Source: Cohaesibacter marisflavi
Lineage (GTDB): Bacteria > Pseudomonadota > Alphaproteobacteria > Rhizobiales > Cohaesibacteraceae
Length of the DNA: 64,000 nucleotides
NCBI RefSeq assembly: GCF_900115225.1
Contig: NZ_FOVR01000009.1
Coordinates: 62,001 to 126,000, forward strand
Reading direction: 5' to 3'
The position numbers and the translations under genes were made by a program. Position 1 is the stretch's first letter. Each line of letters begins with the position of its first letter. Positions 55,413 through 64,000 of this stretch are shown here, one piece after another. The notes beneath the pieces are model-generated. The model saw only the letters and a list, made by a program, of their open reading frames with translations. It made no database searches and was not told the DNA's origin.

Positions 55413-56600
55413 ATGTGCGCAAAACCGGCCTTCACTTGGGATGATCCGTTCCTCTTTCGCCAGCAACTGAGCGAAGATGAACGCATGATCATGGACGCGG
55501 CCCGCGCCTTTTGCGACGACAAGCTGATGCCGCGCGTCCTTGAAGCCAACAGGCAGGAATATTTTGACAGCGCCATCATGCGGGAAATGGGAGAACAAGG
55601 CTTCCTTGGCCCCACCATCAGCGAAGACTATGGCTGCGCTGGCGTCAACCATGTGGCCTATGGTCTGATCGCCCGCGAGATCGAACGTGTGGACTCAGGC
55701 TATCGTTCAGCCATGTCGGTCCAATCCTCGCTGGTCATGCACCCCATCCATGCCTATGGCTCCGAGGCGCAAAAACAACACTATCTGCCCAAGCTGGCGA
55801 CAGGAGAGTTGATCGGCTGCTTTGGCCTCACCGAACCGGACCATGGCTCGGACCCCGGCTCCCTAGTCACCCGCGCCACGAAGGTCGAGGGCGGCTATCG
55901 CCTCAATGGCGCGAAAATGTGGATCACCAATTCTCCCATCGCCGATATCGCCATCGTCTGGGCCAAATCCGATGCTCACGACGGCAAGATCAAGGGCTTC
56001 ATTGTCAAGGCTGACAGCAAAGGCTATTCGGCCCCCAAGATCGCAGGGAAACTAAGCCTCAAGGCCTCGATCACCGGCGAAATCGTGCTCAAAGATGTCT
56101 TCGTGCCCGAAGATCATCTACTCCCCAACGTGGAAGGCCTCGCGGGGCCCTTTGGCTGCCTTAACAAGGCCCGCTATGGCATCGCGTGGGGGGTTTTGGG
56201 CGCTGCCGAATTCTGCTGGCATGCTGCGCGCCAATATACAATGGATCGCAAACAATTTGGTCGCCCGCTCGCGCAAACCCAGCTCGTCCAGCTCAAGCTT
56301 GCCGATATGCAGACCGAAATCACGTTGGGCCTGCAAGCTGCCTTGCGCGTGGGCCGAATGATGGATGAAGGCAACTGCCCGGTCGAGAATGTCTCACTTA
56401 TCAAACGCAACAATACCGGCAAGGCCCTCACCATTGCGCGCACGGCCCGTGACATGCATGGCGGCAATGGCGTTGCCGACGAATTCCACATCATGCGCCA
56501 CATGGTCAATCTGGAAAGCGTGAATACCTATGAAGGCACGCACGACATCCACGCCCTGATCCTTGGCCGCGCACAAACCGGTTTGCAGGCTTTCTTCTAG
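55413..56600 (+). CDS. gcdH: Glutaryl-CoA dehydrogenase
   Basis: This 395-residue FAD enzyme oxidatively decarboxylates glutaryl-CoA to crotonyl-CoA in lysine and tryptophan breakdown. [13 protein letters not shown] and the catalytic Glu374 in [17 protein letters not shown] are diagnostic of GcdH. Its crotonyl-CoA product feeds Ccr in this window, and ETF takes its electrons. A LysR gene precedes it; the ThDP enzyme follows after 109 nt. Confidence 0.95.
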   Translation: MCAKPAFTWDDPFLFRQQLSEDERMIMDAARAFCDDKLMPRVLEANRQEYFDSAIMREMGEQGFLGPTISEDYGCAGVNHVAYGLIAREIERVDSGYRSAMSVQSSLVMHPIHAYGSEAQKQHYLPKLATGELIGCFGLTEPDHGSDPGSLVTRATKVEGGYRLNGAKMWITNSPIADIAIVWAKSDAHDGKIKGFIVKADSKGYSAPKIAGKLSLKASITGEIVLKDVFVPEDHLLPNVEGLAGPFGCLNKARYGIAWGVLGAAEFCWHAARQYTMDRKQFGRPLAQTQLVQLKLADMQTEITLGLQAALRVGRMMDEGNCPVENVSLIKRNNTGKALTIARTARDMHGGNGVADEFHIMRHMVNLESVNTYEGTHDIHALILGRAQTGLQAFF

Positions 56601-56709
56601 AACCCCATTGGCCAAGCCCATTGGCACATACTTAATCACCATCCAATAACCGCAGCACTCCCTCCGCACGAGCATAAAAGCGGTTCCATAAAGAGAAAAG
56701 GACAGCGAC

Positions 56710-58377
56710 ATGACGCTGACAACAGGCGCAACCCTTCTGGTGGATTGCCTCATAGAGCAGGGAGCCTCAACCATTTTCGGCGTGCCCGGCGAGAGCTATC
56801 TGGCCGTCTTGAACGCGATTTACGATGCCCCCTCCCTGCGTTATGTCAACGCAAGACAGGAAGGCGGCGCCTCGATGATGGCGGATGCCTGGTCCAAGCT
56901 GACCGGCGAGGTTGGCCTCTGCATGGTCACCCGAGGCCCCGGTGCCACCAATGCAAGCTCCGGCGTGCATGTGGCCTATCAGGATTCCACCCCCATGATC
57001 CTGTTCATCGGCCAGGTTGCCAGCGACCAGATCGAGCGCGAGGCCTTTCAGGAGATCGATTATCGCCGCATGTTCGGCCAGATGGCCAAATGGGTCGCCC
57101 AGATCGATGACGCTTCCCGCATTCCAGAATATATCGCCCGTGCCTATCGCACCGCCCTGTCCGGTCGTCCCGGCCCCGTTGTATTGGCCCTGCCCGAAGA
57201 CATGCTGGTCACCGAAATTGAAAAGCCAGCAGCCCTTCCCGCCAAGGGCAAACCGGCAGACAGCGCACCATCTGCTGAGAGCATGAAAGAGCTTGAGGCG
57301 CTTGTCGCCGAGGCCGAACGTCCCTTCATGATTGTTGGTGGCGGCGGCTGGTCGCTGGCAGCCAAGAAGGCGGTCACCGCCTTTGCCGAGCAGAATGCCA
57401 TTCCCGTGGGCACCTCCTTCCGCTGTCAGGACTATTTCCCCAACGAGCATCCGAACTTTGCGGGCCATGTCGGCATCGGCATCGATCCCGCACTTGCCAA
57501 GCGCATCAAGCAAAGCGATCTGCTCATCGTGCTCGGCGCCCGCCTTGGCGAAATGACCACCTCCGGCTACACCCTCATTGATACGCCGATCCCGACCCAG
57601 ACGCTCATTCACATTCATGCCGATCCGGAAGAATTGGGCCGCGTCTATCAGCCAGCTCTCGCCATCGCTGCCCGCCATGAAACCATGGCGCTGCTATTTG
57701 GCGCTCTGGGCCAAATCCGCAAGGCAGGGGATGCAAACTGGGTGAGCGAAGCCCGTGCGGGTTATGATGCCTTCAGCGCCATACCCGAGCGTAAATTGCC
57801 CGGAGATGTGCAGATGGCCGAAATTGTCAAACATGTGGTTGCCAACACCCCCGACAACACGGTCTTCACCAATGGTGCAGGCAATTATGCCATCTGGGTG
57901 CATCGCTTCATCAAATATCGTGGCTGGCGTACCCAGCTCGCCCCGACTTCCGGCTCCATGGGCTATGGCATGCCGGCCGTCGTTGCAGCCGCTATTCAGG
58001 ATCCATCTCGCCCGGCCATCTGTTTTGCAGGCGACGGCTGTTTCCAGATGACCTGTCAGGAATTTGCCACCGCCGCGCAGGAAGGTGCCCCCATCAAGGT
58101 GATCGTTGTCAACAACTCCATGTATGGCACAATCCGCATGCATCAGGAGCGCGAATACCCAACCCGCATTTCCGGCACGGCCCTGTCCAACCCGGACTTC
58201 ACAGCCATGGCCGCAGCCATGGGGGGGCATTCAGAAAAGGTCGTTTCAACCGAGGAATTTCCCGATGCCTTTGCCCGCATGATGGCCCATGACGGCCCAG
58301 CGCTCATCGAGATCATCACAGATCCCGAAGCAATCACGCCAGTTAAAACCATCACGGATTTCCGCACCAAAAGCTGA
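56710..58377 (+). CDS. Thiamine diphosphate-dependent enzyme (acetolactate synthase-like)
   Basis: This 555-residue protein has three ThDP-fold domains. Glu51 in NARQEGGASMMADA is the activating Glu, and FAGDGCFQMTCQE carries the Mg-binding GDG motif. It resembles acetolactate synthase large subunit and related decarboxylases, but no regulatory small subunit follows. The substrate is not determined. A terminator follows its stop, separating it from the ABC transporter. Confidence 0.82.
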   Translation: MTLTTGATLLVDCLIEQGASTIFGVPGESYLAVLNAIYDAPSLRYVNARQEGGASMMADAWSKLTGEVGLCMVTRGPGATNASSGVHVAYQDSTPMILFIGQVASDQIEREAFQEIDYRRMFGQMAKWVAQIDDASRIPEYIARAYRTALSGRPGPVVLALPEDMLVTEIEKPAALPAKGKPADSAPSAESMKELEALVAEAERPFMIVGGGGWSLAAKKAVTAFAEQNAIPVGTSFRCQDYFPNEHPNFAGHVGIGIDPALAKRIKQSDLLIVLGARLGEMTTSGYTLIDTPIPTQTLIHIHADPEELGRVYQPALAIAARHETMALLFGALGQIRKAGDANWVSEARAGYDAFSAIPERKLPGDVQMAEIVKHVVANTPDNTVFTNGAGNYAIWVHRFIKYRGWRTQLAPTSGSMGYGMPAVVAAAIQDPSRPAICFAGDGCFQMTCQEFATAAQEGAPIKVIVVNNSMYGTIRMHQEREYPTRISGTALSNPDFTAMAAAMGGHSEKVVSTEEFPDAFARMMAHDGPALIEIITDPEAITPVKTITDFRTKS

Positions 58378-58417
58378 TATGGCGCGTTTTTTCGCTTCAA
58401 AATGCATGATTTTTTTA

Positions 58418-58446
58418 CAAAAGGGTGCCTCAAGGCACCCTTTTTT
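58418..58446 (+). terminator. Terminator after the ThDP gene
   Basis: An AAAAGGGTGCC / GGCACCCTTTT stem with a short loop is followed by TTTTTT, about 40 nt after the stop. Confidence 0.9.
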
Positions 58447-58660
58447 GTGCTAACAATCGTGCAAAACAGAAAAGTGATTGAAATCTCGACTTCGACGGAA
58501 GTCATGGCTGCCCCGAAGCGCACGCTGTGCAATAAAACGCCGCAACAAAGGGGGGAGCGAGCAGCATGCTGTCAACAGGACATACTGCGCTCTGCAATCA
58601 GCCAGCCAGTTCCTTTTATGAACCAGCGCGGCACAAAAAGACGGTCGGAGAGTATCAAGA

Positions 58661-60160
58661 ATGATGAAATCAGCAAGGAAATGGGCTGTAGCCTTTTCTA
58701 TGGCGGCAACGCTTGTAACAGCAGGCTCCACGTCCGCCGCATGGGCTGCACGGACAGATATCGTGCTGGGCGTCCGGTTGGAACCACCTCATCTGGACCC
58801 AACAGCAGGCGCTGCCGCTGCGATTGACGAAATCACCTATGCCAATATTTTTGAAGGCCTCACGCGCATTGACGAACATGGTGCAATCAAGCCAGCGCTG
58901 GCGGAAAGCTGGACCATTTCCGCCGATGGCCTCACCTATGACTTCAAGCTCCATGAGGGTGTAAAATTCCACGACGGCACCGATTTTGATGCAGAAGACG
59001 TGGTCTTCTCGCTCGACCGTGCCCGCGGGGAAGATTCGGTCAATGCGCAGAAAGCGCTGTTCGAACCCATAGATAGCGTCGTTGCCAAGGACAAATATAC
59101 CGTCGAGATGACTCTTAAGCGCCCGACCGGCGCTATGCTCTTCAATCTGGGCTGGGGAGACGCTGCCATGGTGGCCCCAGAAAGCGCAGAAACAAACAAG
59201 ACCAATCCCGTGGGCACAGGCCCTTTCAAACTGGAAAAATGGGTCAAGGGCGATTCCATCACCCTGATCAGGAATGACGCCTATTGGGGTCAACCAGCCA
59301 AGCTGGAGAAAGCCACCTTCAAGATTGTTGCCGATGCCGCGGCCAGCCTTGCTGCCCTGATGGCAGGCGATGTGGATGCCTTCCCGATTTTTCCCGCACC
59401 GGAAATGCTGCCGCAATTCGAGAATGACCCGCGCTTCAAGGTCGTCATCGGCACCACGGAAGGGGAAACCATTCTGGCCACCAACAATGGGGTCAAACCT
59501 TTTGACGATGTGCGCGTGCGCAAGGCGCTGGCCTATGCCATCAATCGCCAGTCCCTTATCGATGGAGCCATGTTCGGCTATGGAACCCTTATCGGCTCCC
59601 ACTTTGCGCCGCATAACCCGGCCTATCTCGATCTATCCCACGTCTATGACTATAATCCGGAGAAAGCCAAAGAGCTGCTGAAGGAAGCTGGTCTGGAAGA
59701 CGGCTTCAAAGCCCGCCTGTTCCTGCCACCGACCGACTATGCCCGTCGCTCCGGCCTGATCATCGCCTCTGATCTCAAAAAGGTCGGCATCGAACTGGAA
59801 CTGATCAATGTCGAGTGGGCCCAGTGGCTGAGCAACGTCTTCAAGGGCAAGGATTATGATCTGACCATCATCTCGCACACCGAACCGCTGGATATCGGCA
59901 TCTATGCCCGCGATGACTATTACTTCAACTATAAGAATGAAGAGTTCAAAGCGATCATCGCCAAGCTCAATGCCACAGCCGATGAAGCAGAACGCACGGA
60001 ATTGCTGCATCAGGCCCAGAAAAAGCTCAATGACGATGCCGTCAACGGCTTCCTGTTCCAGCTTGCCAAGACCGGCGTCTGGAACGCCAAGATCAAGGGA
60101 TTGTGGGCCAATGCCCCCATCCAGGCCAACGATCTGACAGCCGTAGAATGGATGGACTAA
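58661..60160 (+). CDS. ABC transporter substrate-binding protein, family 5 (dipeptide/oligopeptide type)
   Basis: This 499-residue periplasmic binding protein has a signal peptide (residues about 1-29, ending AAWA before ARTD). The mature SBP_bac_5 fold includes EGLTRIDEHGAIKPALAESWTIS and YDFKLHEGVKFHDGTDFDAEDV. It binds peptides or similar ligands; the exact ligand is unknown. CGGAGAG precedes the ATG at 58661. It begins a four-gene transporter operon. Confidence 0.93.
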   Translation: MMKSARKWAVAFSMAATLVTAGSTSAAWAARTDIVLGVRLEPPHLDPTAGAAAAIDEITYANIFEGLTRIDEHGAIKPALAESWTISADGLTYDFKLHEGVKFHDGTDFDAEDVVFSLDRARGEDSVNAQKALFEPIDSVVAKDKYTVEMTLKRPTGAMLFNLGWGDAAMVAPESAETNKTNPVGTGPFKLEKWVKGDSITLIRNDAYWGQPAKLEKATFKIVADAAASLAALMAGDVDAFPIFPAPEMLPQFENDPRFKVVIGTTEGETILATNNGVKPFDDVRVRKALAYAINRQSLIDGAMFGYGTLIGSHFAPHNPAYLDLSHVYDYNPEKAKELLKEAGLEDGFKARLFLPPTDYARRSGLIIASDLKKVGIELELINVEWAQWLSNVFKGKDYDLTIISHTEPLDIGIYARDDYYFNYKNEEFKAIIAKLNATADEAERTELLHQAQKKLNDDAVNGFLFQLAKTGVWNAKIKGLWANAPIQANDLTAVEWMD

Positions 60161-60187
60161 TCAGCGAATTCGGTTTAAAAGACCTCC

Positions 60188-60221
60188 GGGTATGGCAGCA
60201 ACCATCTGCCATACCCTTTTT
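60188..60221 (+). terminator. Hairpin between substrate-binding protein and permease genes
   Basis: A perfect 11-bp stem (GGGTATGGCAG / CTGCCATACCC) with a 7-nt loop is followed by TTTTT. Within the operon it may reduce expression of the permeases and ATPase relative to the binding protein. Confidence 0.75.
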
Positions 60222-60257
60222 CGCATCACCATGCCCGGCAGATAGCAGCCCATTGCC

Positions 60258-61214
60258 ATGATCATCTATTCCCTGCGCCGCCTTGCTTCCCTTTGCGTGA
60301 CACTCGTGGCAGCTTCTCTTTTCATCTTCGCAGTGATGGAGATATTGCCGGGCGATCCGGCTCAGTTGATTCTTGGCATCAACGCGCAGGAAGACACCTT
60401 GGCCGCTTTGCGCGAGCAACTGGGCCTCAATCTGCCCCTTGCCAGCCGCTACTGGCTCTGGATCTCGGGCATGCTGCAAGGCGATTTCGGCATCAGCTAT
60501 ACCTATTCTGTGCCAGTCACAGAGCTGATCAGCGAAAGACTGACCATTTCTCTGCCACTTGCGCTAATGGCCCTTGCCCTTTCCACCTTGATAGCCCTGC
60601 CACTTGGTATTCTGGCCGCCAGCAATCACGGTCGCTGGCCGGATGTGAGCCTCATTGGCGCAACACAGATCGGCATCGCCATCCCCAATTTCTGGTTTGC
60701 CATGCTTCTGGTTCTGGTCTTTGCCGTTACCCTGCATTGGTTGCCCTCGGGTGGCTTTCCCGGCTGGGAGGCCGGACTTTGGCCCGCAATCAAGGCGCTG
60801 TTATTGCCTGCCATTGCCCTTGCTCTGCCGCAAGCATCCATTCTCGTGCGCATCATGCGCTCTTCCATGCTGGAAGTGTTGCATGAAGATTATATGCGCA
60901 CCGCCCGCGCCAAGGGCCTCAACCTGCGTCAGACACTGGCGCGCCATGGTCTGCGCAACGCGCTTATTCCGGTGATCACCATCATGGGGCTGCAATTCTC
61001 ATTCCTTCTGGCTGGCACGGTCATCATCGAGAATGTCTTCTCCCTGCCCGGCCTTGGAAGATTGGTGTTTCAGGCCATCAACCAGCGCGACCTCATCACG
61101 GTGAAAGCCGTGATCATGCTGCTGGTCGCCACCGTCATACTCGTCAATTTCCTCGTGGACATCACCTATGGCCTGATCGATCCGCGCCTTCATCGCAGGC
61201 AGGGCAGCCAATGA
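60258..61214 (+). CDS. ABC transporter permease, DppB type
   Basis: This 318-residue inner-membrane protein has about six transmembrane helices. The N-terminal LRRLASLCVTLVAASLFIFAVMEILPGDPA is characteristic of DppB/OppB. The EAA loop lies in DYMRTARAKGLNLRQTLARHGLRNALIPV. The 3' end overlaps the dppC-type gene by 4 bp (ATGA). Confidence 0.93.
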   Translation: MIIYSLRRLASLCVTLVAASLFIFAVMEILPGDPAQLILGINAQEDTLAALREQLGLNLPLASRYWLWISGMLQGDFGISYTYSVPVTELISERLTISLPLALMALALSTLIALPLGILAASNHGRWPDVSLIGATQIGIAIPNFWFAMLLVLVFAVTLHWLPSGGFPGWEAGLWPAIKALLLPAIALALPQASILVRIMRSSMLEVLHEDYMRTARAKGLNLRQTLARHGLRNALIPVITIMGLQFSFLLAGTVIIENVFSLPGLGRLVFQAINQRDLITVKAVIMLLVATVILVNFLVDITYGLIDPRLHRRQGSQ

Positions 61215-62110
61215 CCAAGCCGCATCTCTTCTCAACGGACGCCCATAAATATCGCAGCTTCCTTGCCAAGGGCCTGCATTCGCCTTCCTTTGTCATCGGC
61301 GGCGCGATCACTCTGTTCTTTGTGGTGCTTGCTCTGGTCTCCTTTGTCTGGACACCCCATGATGCGCTTTCGGTCAACATAGCCGAACGCCTCAAACCCA
61401 TCAGCACCACCTATTGGCTCGGCACGGATCATTATGGCCATGATCTCTTTTCCATGATCATGCTAGGCGCCCGCAACTCCATCGCCGTGGCGCTGGTTGC
61501 CGTGGGCATCGGCGCCTGTCTCGGCGTGCCTCTTGGCTGTTGGGCAGCGGCAAAAGGCGGCTGGCTGGACGAAGCCATCATGCGCACGGGCGACTTCATT
61601 TTCGCCTTTCCGGCCATCATTTCGGCCATCATGATCACCGCTCTGGCAGGCCCCGGCGCCATCAACGCCATTGTCGCCATCGGGATTTTCAACATTCCGG
61701 TCTTTGCCCGCCTTGCCCGCGGTGCGGCGCTGAGCCTATGGACGCGTGAATTCATTCTCGCCGCCCGCCTTTCCGGCAAGGGCTCGGTGCGCATCACCAT
61801 CGAACATATCCTGCCCAACATCGCCAACCTGCTGATCGTGCAGGGAACCATCCAGTTCTCACTGGGCATTCTGGCCGAGGCCGGCCTCTCCTATGTGGGC
61901 CTTGGCACCCAGCCACCCATGCCCAGCTGGGGGCAGATGCTCTCGGAAGCTCAGACATGGCTGATGATGGCCCCGCAACTGGCGATCATCCCCGGCATGG
62001 CCATCATTCTCACGGTTCTGGGCCTCAATCTTCTGGGCGATGGCCTGCGCGACATGCTCGACCCGAAAATCCGTTCAAGCCTCGACATTGGCGGGAGCAA
62101 AGCATCATGA
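61211..62110 (+). CDS. ABC transporter permease, DppC type
   Basis: This 299-residue protein has six predicted helices. The N-terminal LGTDHYGHDLFSMIMLGARNSI is the DppC signature, and the EAA loop RLSGKGSVRITIEHILPNI is present. It pairs with the DppB-type permease. Its stop overlaps the ATPase start at 62107 (ATGA), indicating translational coupling. Confidence 0.93.
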   Translation: MTKPHLFSTDAHKYRSFLAKGLHSPSFVIGGAITLFFVVLALVSFVWTPHDALSVNIAERLKPISTTYWLGTDHYGHDLFSMIMLGARNSIAVALVAVGIGACLGVPLGCWAAAKGGWLDEAIMRTGDFIFAFPAIISAIMITALAGPGAINAIVAIGIFNIPVFARLARGAALSLWTREFILAARLSGKGSVRITIEHILPNIANLLIVQGTIQFSLGILAEAGLSYVGLGTQPPMPSWGQMLSEAQTWLMMAPQLAIIPGMAIILTVLGLNLLGDGLRDMLDPKIRSSLDIGGSKAS

Positions 62111-63756
62111 GCCTGCTCACGTTGGAAAATGTCAGCCTCACTATTGGTGACAAGCCAATATTGAAGGATATCTCCTTCTCGTTGGAGCGGGGCCAATGTC
62201 TCGGGCTCGTGGGCGAATCCGGCTCTGGCAAGAGCCTGACAGCCCTCTCTATCATGCAGCTGCTGCCGCGCCAGAGCCAACTTACCGGCGCCATCCATCT
62301 GGCAGAAACCAATCTGGCCCATCTCTCCGAGCGGCAGTTGTGCAATTGGCGTGGCAACCGCATGGGCATGATCTTTCAGGAGCCCATGACCGCGCTCAAT
62401 CCGCTAAAAGCCATTGGCGCGCAGGTGGAAGAATGCATCCTCCAGCACAGCTCGGTCACCCGCCATGAAGCGCAGGAGCAGGCCAGAAGCCAGCTGCAAC
62501 GCGTTGGCCTCAACCCCGAGCATGTCGGGCCGGATCGCTTCCCCCATCAGCTCTCGGGCGGCCAGCGCCAGCGCGTCGTCATTGCCATGGCCATCGCCAT
62601 GAAACCGGACCTCATCATCGCCGATGAGCCGACCACAGCGCTCGACGTCACCTCACAGGCCGAAATCCTGCAATTGCTCAAGGCCCTCATGGCCGAAGAC
62701 CATTCCGCCTTGATGCTCATCTCCCATGATCTCGCGGTGGTGGCTGAAATGGCCAACTCGATAGCCATCATGAAAAAGGGTGCCATCGTCGAACAAGGCC
62801 CACTACCGGGATTGTTCGACACCCTCAGCCACCCCTATAGCAAACGCCTGTTCGAGGCTTCGACCCATCAGCCCGCGCGGCAAAAGCCTCCCATTTTCAG
62901 CGATGACCCGAGCCTTGCGCAAACGGCCCCCGTGCTTTCCGCCAACGCCCTTTTGCGCACCTACCCCTTGCCGCGCCAGTTCCCCTATCTTGAACGCCGC
63001 AGCACGCGCGCCGTGGATGGCGTAGACCTGACGATCCACAAGGGCCAGAGCATCGGGCTCGTGGGCGAATCCGGCTGTGGCAAGTCCACCCTTGCCCGCA
63101 CCCTTCTCGGGCTGGAAGCTCCACAAAAAGGCGGCATTCGCGTCGGCCAACACGATCCCTATTCCGCCAACAAGACCGATCTGCAACAGGTGCGTCGGGA
63201 TATCCAGATCGTCTTTCAAGACCCGAACGGCTCCTTCAATCCGCGTCACAAGGTGGGACGATCCATTGCCGAACCGCTCTATCTGTTTCAGAAGGAAGTG
63301 AACCGCGACGAGCGCGACGAACGCATCGCCACCAGCCTCACGCAGGTGGGGCTAGCACCAGAAGACGCGGAAAAATTCCCCCATGAATTCTCCGGAGGCG
63401 AGCGCCAGCGCATCGCCATCGCCCGGGCGCTTATCACCCGTCCCCGCATCATCATCGCCGATGAGCCCGTCTCGGCCCTCGACGTCTCCATTCGCGCCCA
63501 GATTCTGGATCTTTTCACCGATTTGCGTGACCGGCTAGACCTTGCCTATCTGTTCATCAGTCACGATCTTTCCGTTGTCCGCTCGGTGACAGACGAAGTC
63601 ATGGTCATGTATCGCGGCAAGATCATCGAGCGCGGCCGCACCGAAACCATTTTCAACTCCCCCCAAGAGCCCTACACCCAAGCCCTCATCAACGCCGCCC
63701 CCGACCTGCACAAAACCATTGCACGGCGACGGGACGGGATAGAAGAGCCCACCTGA
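62107..63756 (+). CDS. Fused double ABC ATPase (DppD-DppF type)
   Basis: This 549-residue protein carries two complete ABC ATPase domains. The first has Walker A GESGSGKS and signature LSGGQRQRV; the second has GESGCGKS and FSGGERQRI, each with Walker B and H-loop. It replaces separate DppD and DppF subunits. The start at 62107 is coupled to the permease stop. Fused versions of this ATPase are widespread. Confidence 0.92.
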   Translation: MSLLTLENVSLTIGDKPILKDISFSLERGQCLGLVGESGSGKSLTALSIMQLLPRQSQLTGAIHLAETNLAHLSERQLCNWRGNRMGMIFQEPMTALNPLKAIGAQVEECILQHSSVTRHEAQEQARSQLQRVGLNPEHVGPDRFPHQLSGGQRQRVVIAMAIAMKPDLIIADEPTTALDVTSQAEILQLLKALMAEDHSALMLISHDLAVVAEMANSIAIMKKGAIVEQGPLPGLFDTLSHPYSKRLFEASTHQPARQKPPIFSDDPSLAQTAPVLSANALLRTYPLPRQFPYLERRSTRAVDGVDLTIHKGQSIGLVGESGCGKSTLARTLLGLEAPQKGGIRVGQHDPYSANKTDLQQVRRDIQIVFQDPNGSFNPRHKVGRSIAEPLYLFQKEVNRDERDERIATSLTQVGLAPEDAEKFPHEFSGGERQRIAIARALITRPRIIIADEPVSALDVSIRAQILDLFTDLRDRLDLAYLFISHDLSVVRSVTDEVMVMYRGKIIERGRTETIFNSPQEPYTQALINAAPDLHKTIARRRDGIEEPT

Positions 63757-64000
63757 GAACGCGCCATGTCAGCTTTGCGGACGAAGGATACATTGGGTGC
63801 AGTGCCGAAATTTCATGGCGTCGGTGCGCGCTTATGGCAAAGCGAGCGGGAGGCGGTCATCTACTGCGGATGAGAGATTTGTGATGCTTCAAGAGGAAGC
63901 TGACATTTAGGGAATTAAGCAAAATACCTATTTGGCAGTTCAGCGGCCATGAAGGCGTTCTAGCGTCCCCAGAATAGCGCACCTGCTTTTGCCTTTTCTT
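63757..64000. other. Right-edge intergenic sequence
   Basis: No gene, hairpin or family-like translation is recognised in the last 244 bases. The next gene may begin outside the window. Confidence 0.4.

Noticed and set aside
63757-64000. Possible gene start at the right edge
   Set aside because: No start with a ribosome site and sustained open frame could be found in the remaining bases.

Overview
The window is chromosomal DNA of an alphaproteobacterium, most likely of the order Hyphomicrobiales (Rhizobiales). The evidence is a complete set of ethylmalonyl-CoA pathway enzymes, a RirA-type iron regulator with the Cys91/Cys99/Cys105 pattern, a PhaR polyhydroxyalkanoate regulator, a PduO-type adenosyltransferase, and rhizobial gene neighbourhoods (tlpA/argH/lptM/lysA; MJ0042 protein/ftsEX/ydcF/plsC; chaC/DUF2125/tyrC/hisC/chorismate mutase/metXW). 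A Cohaesibacter-like genus is a guess. I see no insertion sequence, prophage, CRISPR array, rRNA or tRNA. This is core genome, densely packed.

Layout. (1) 1-16000: acetyl-CoA assimilation and its cofactors. Ethylmalonyl-CoA mutase (ecm) and crotonyl-CoA carboxylase/reductase (ccr) are divergent. Next come methylsuccinyl-CoA dehydrogenase (mcd), cob(I)alamin adenosyltransferase (supplies the B12 coenzyme for Ecm), ETF beta/alpha (electron acceptor for Mcd and other acyl-CoA dehydrogenases) and 3-hydroxybutyryl-CoA dehydrogenase. Among them sit a DMT permease, a VOC protein, an SDR, a PagL-like outer-membrane protein, a twin-TM protein and a rhomboid protease. (2) 16000-27000: tlpA, argH, lptM, lysA, a CpdR-like receiver, hpt, a zinc-ribbon membrane protein carrying seven 18-residue repeats, ftsE/ftsX, ydcF, plsC. 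(3) 27000-36000: ChaC, DUF2125, tyrosine and histidine biosynthesis, chorismate mutase, metX/metW, a methyltransferase and gloB. (4) 36000-47000: an Lrp-type regulator divergent from a lysine-type aldehyde dehydrogenase, znuC/znuB, a YddG-like exporter, phaB and phaR, a degenerate GGDEF-EAL protein, a small protein behind a sigma-54-like promoter, a membrane protein and rpmF. (5) 47000-54100: oxyR divergent from ahpC/ahpD, ispA, ispG, zur, rirA, an HxlR regulator and a 4-OT-like tautomerase. (6) 54300-63756: a LysR regulator, glutaryl-CoA dehydrogenase, a ThDP enzyme, and a complete dipeptide-type ABC transporter with a fused double ATPase.

How it fits together. PhaB, Hbd, Ccr, Ecm, Mcd, adenosyltransferase and ETF link the polyhydroxybutyrate cycle to the ethylmalonyl-CoA pathway. 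TGC-rich imperfect palindromes lie upstream of ccr/ecm, mcd, hbd and phaR, which suggests (inference) shared control by PhaR. Zur-box-like palindromes lie upstream of both znuCB and zur, so the zinc regulator and a target set are both in the window. The most unusual protein is the MJ0042 zinc-ribbon protein, whose repeat resembles the CheY-binding N-terminal motif of FliM. No clearly novel multi-gene system is visible.
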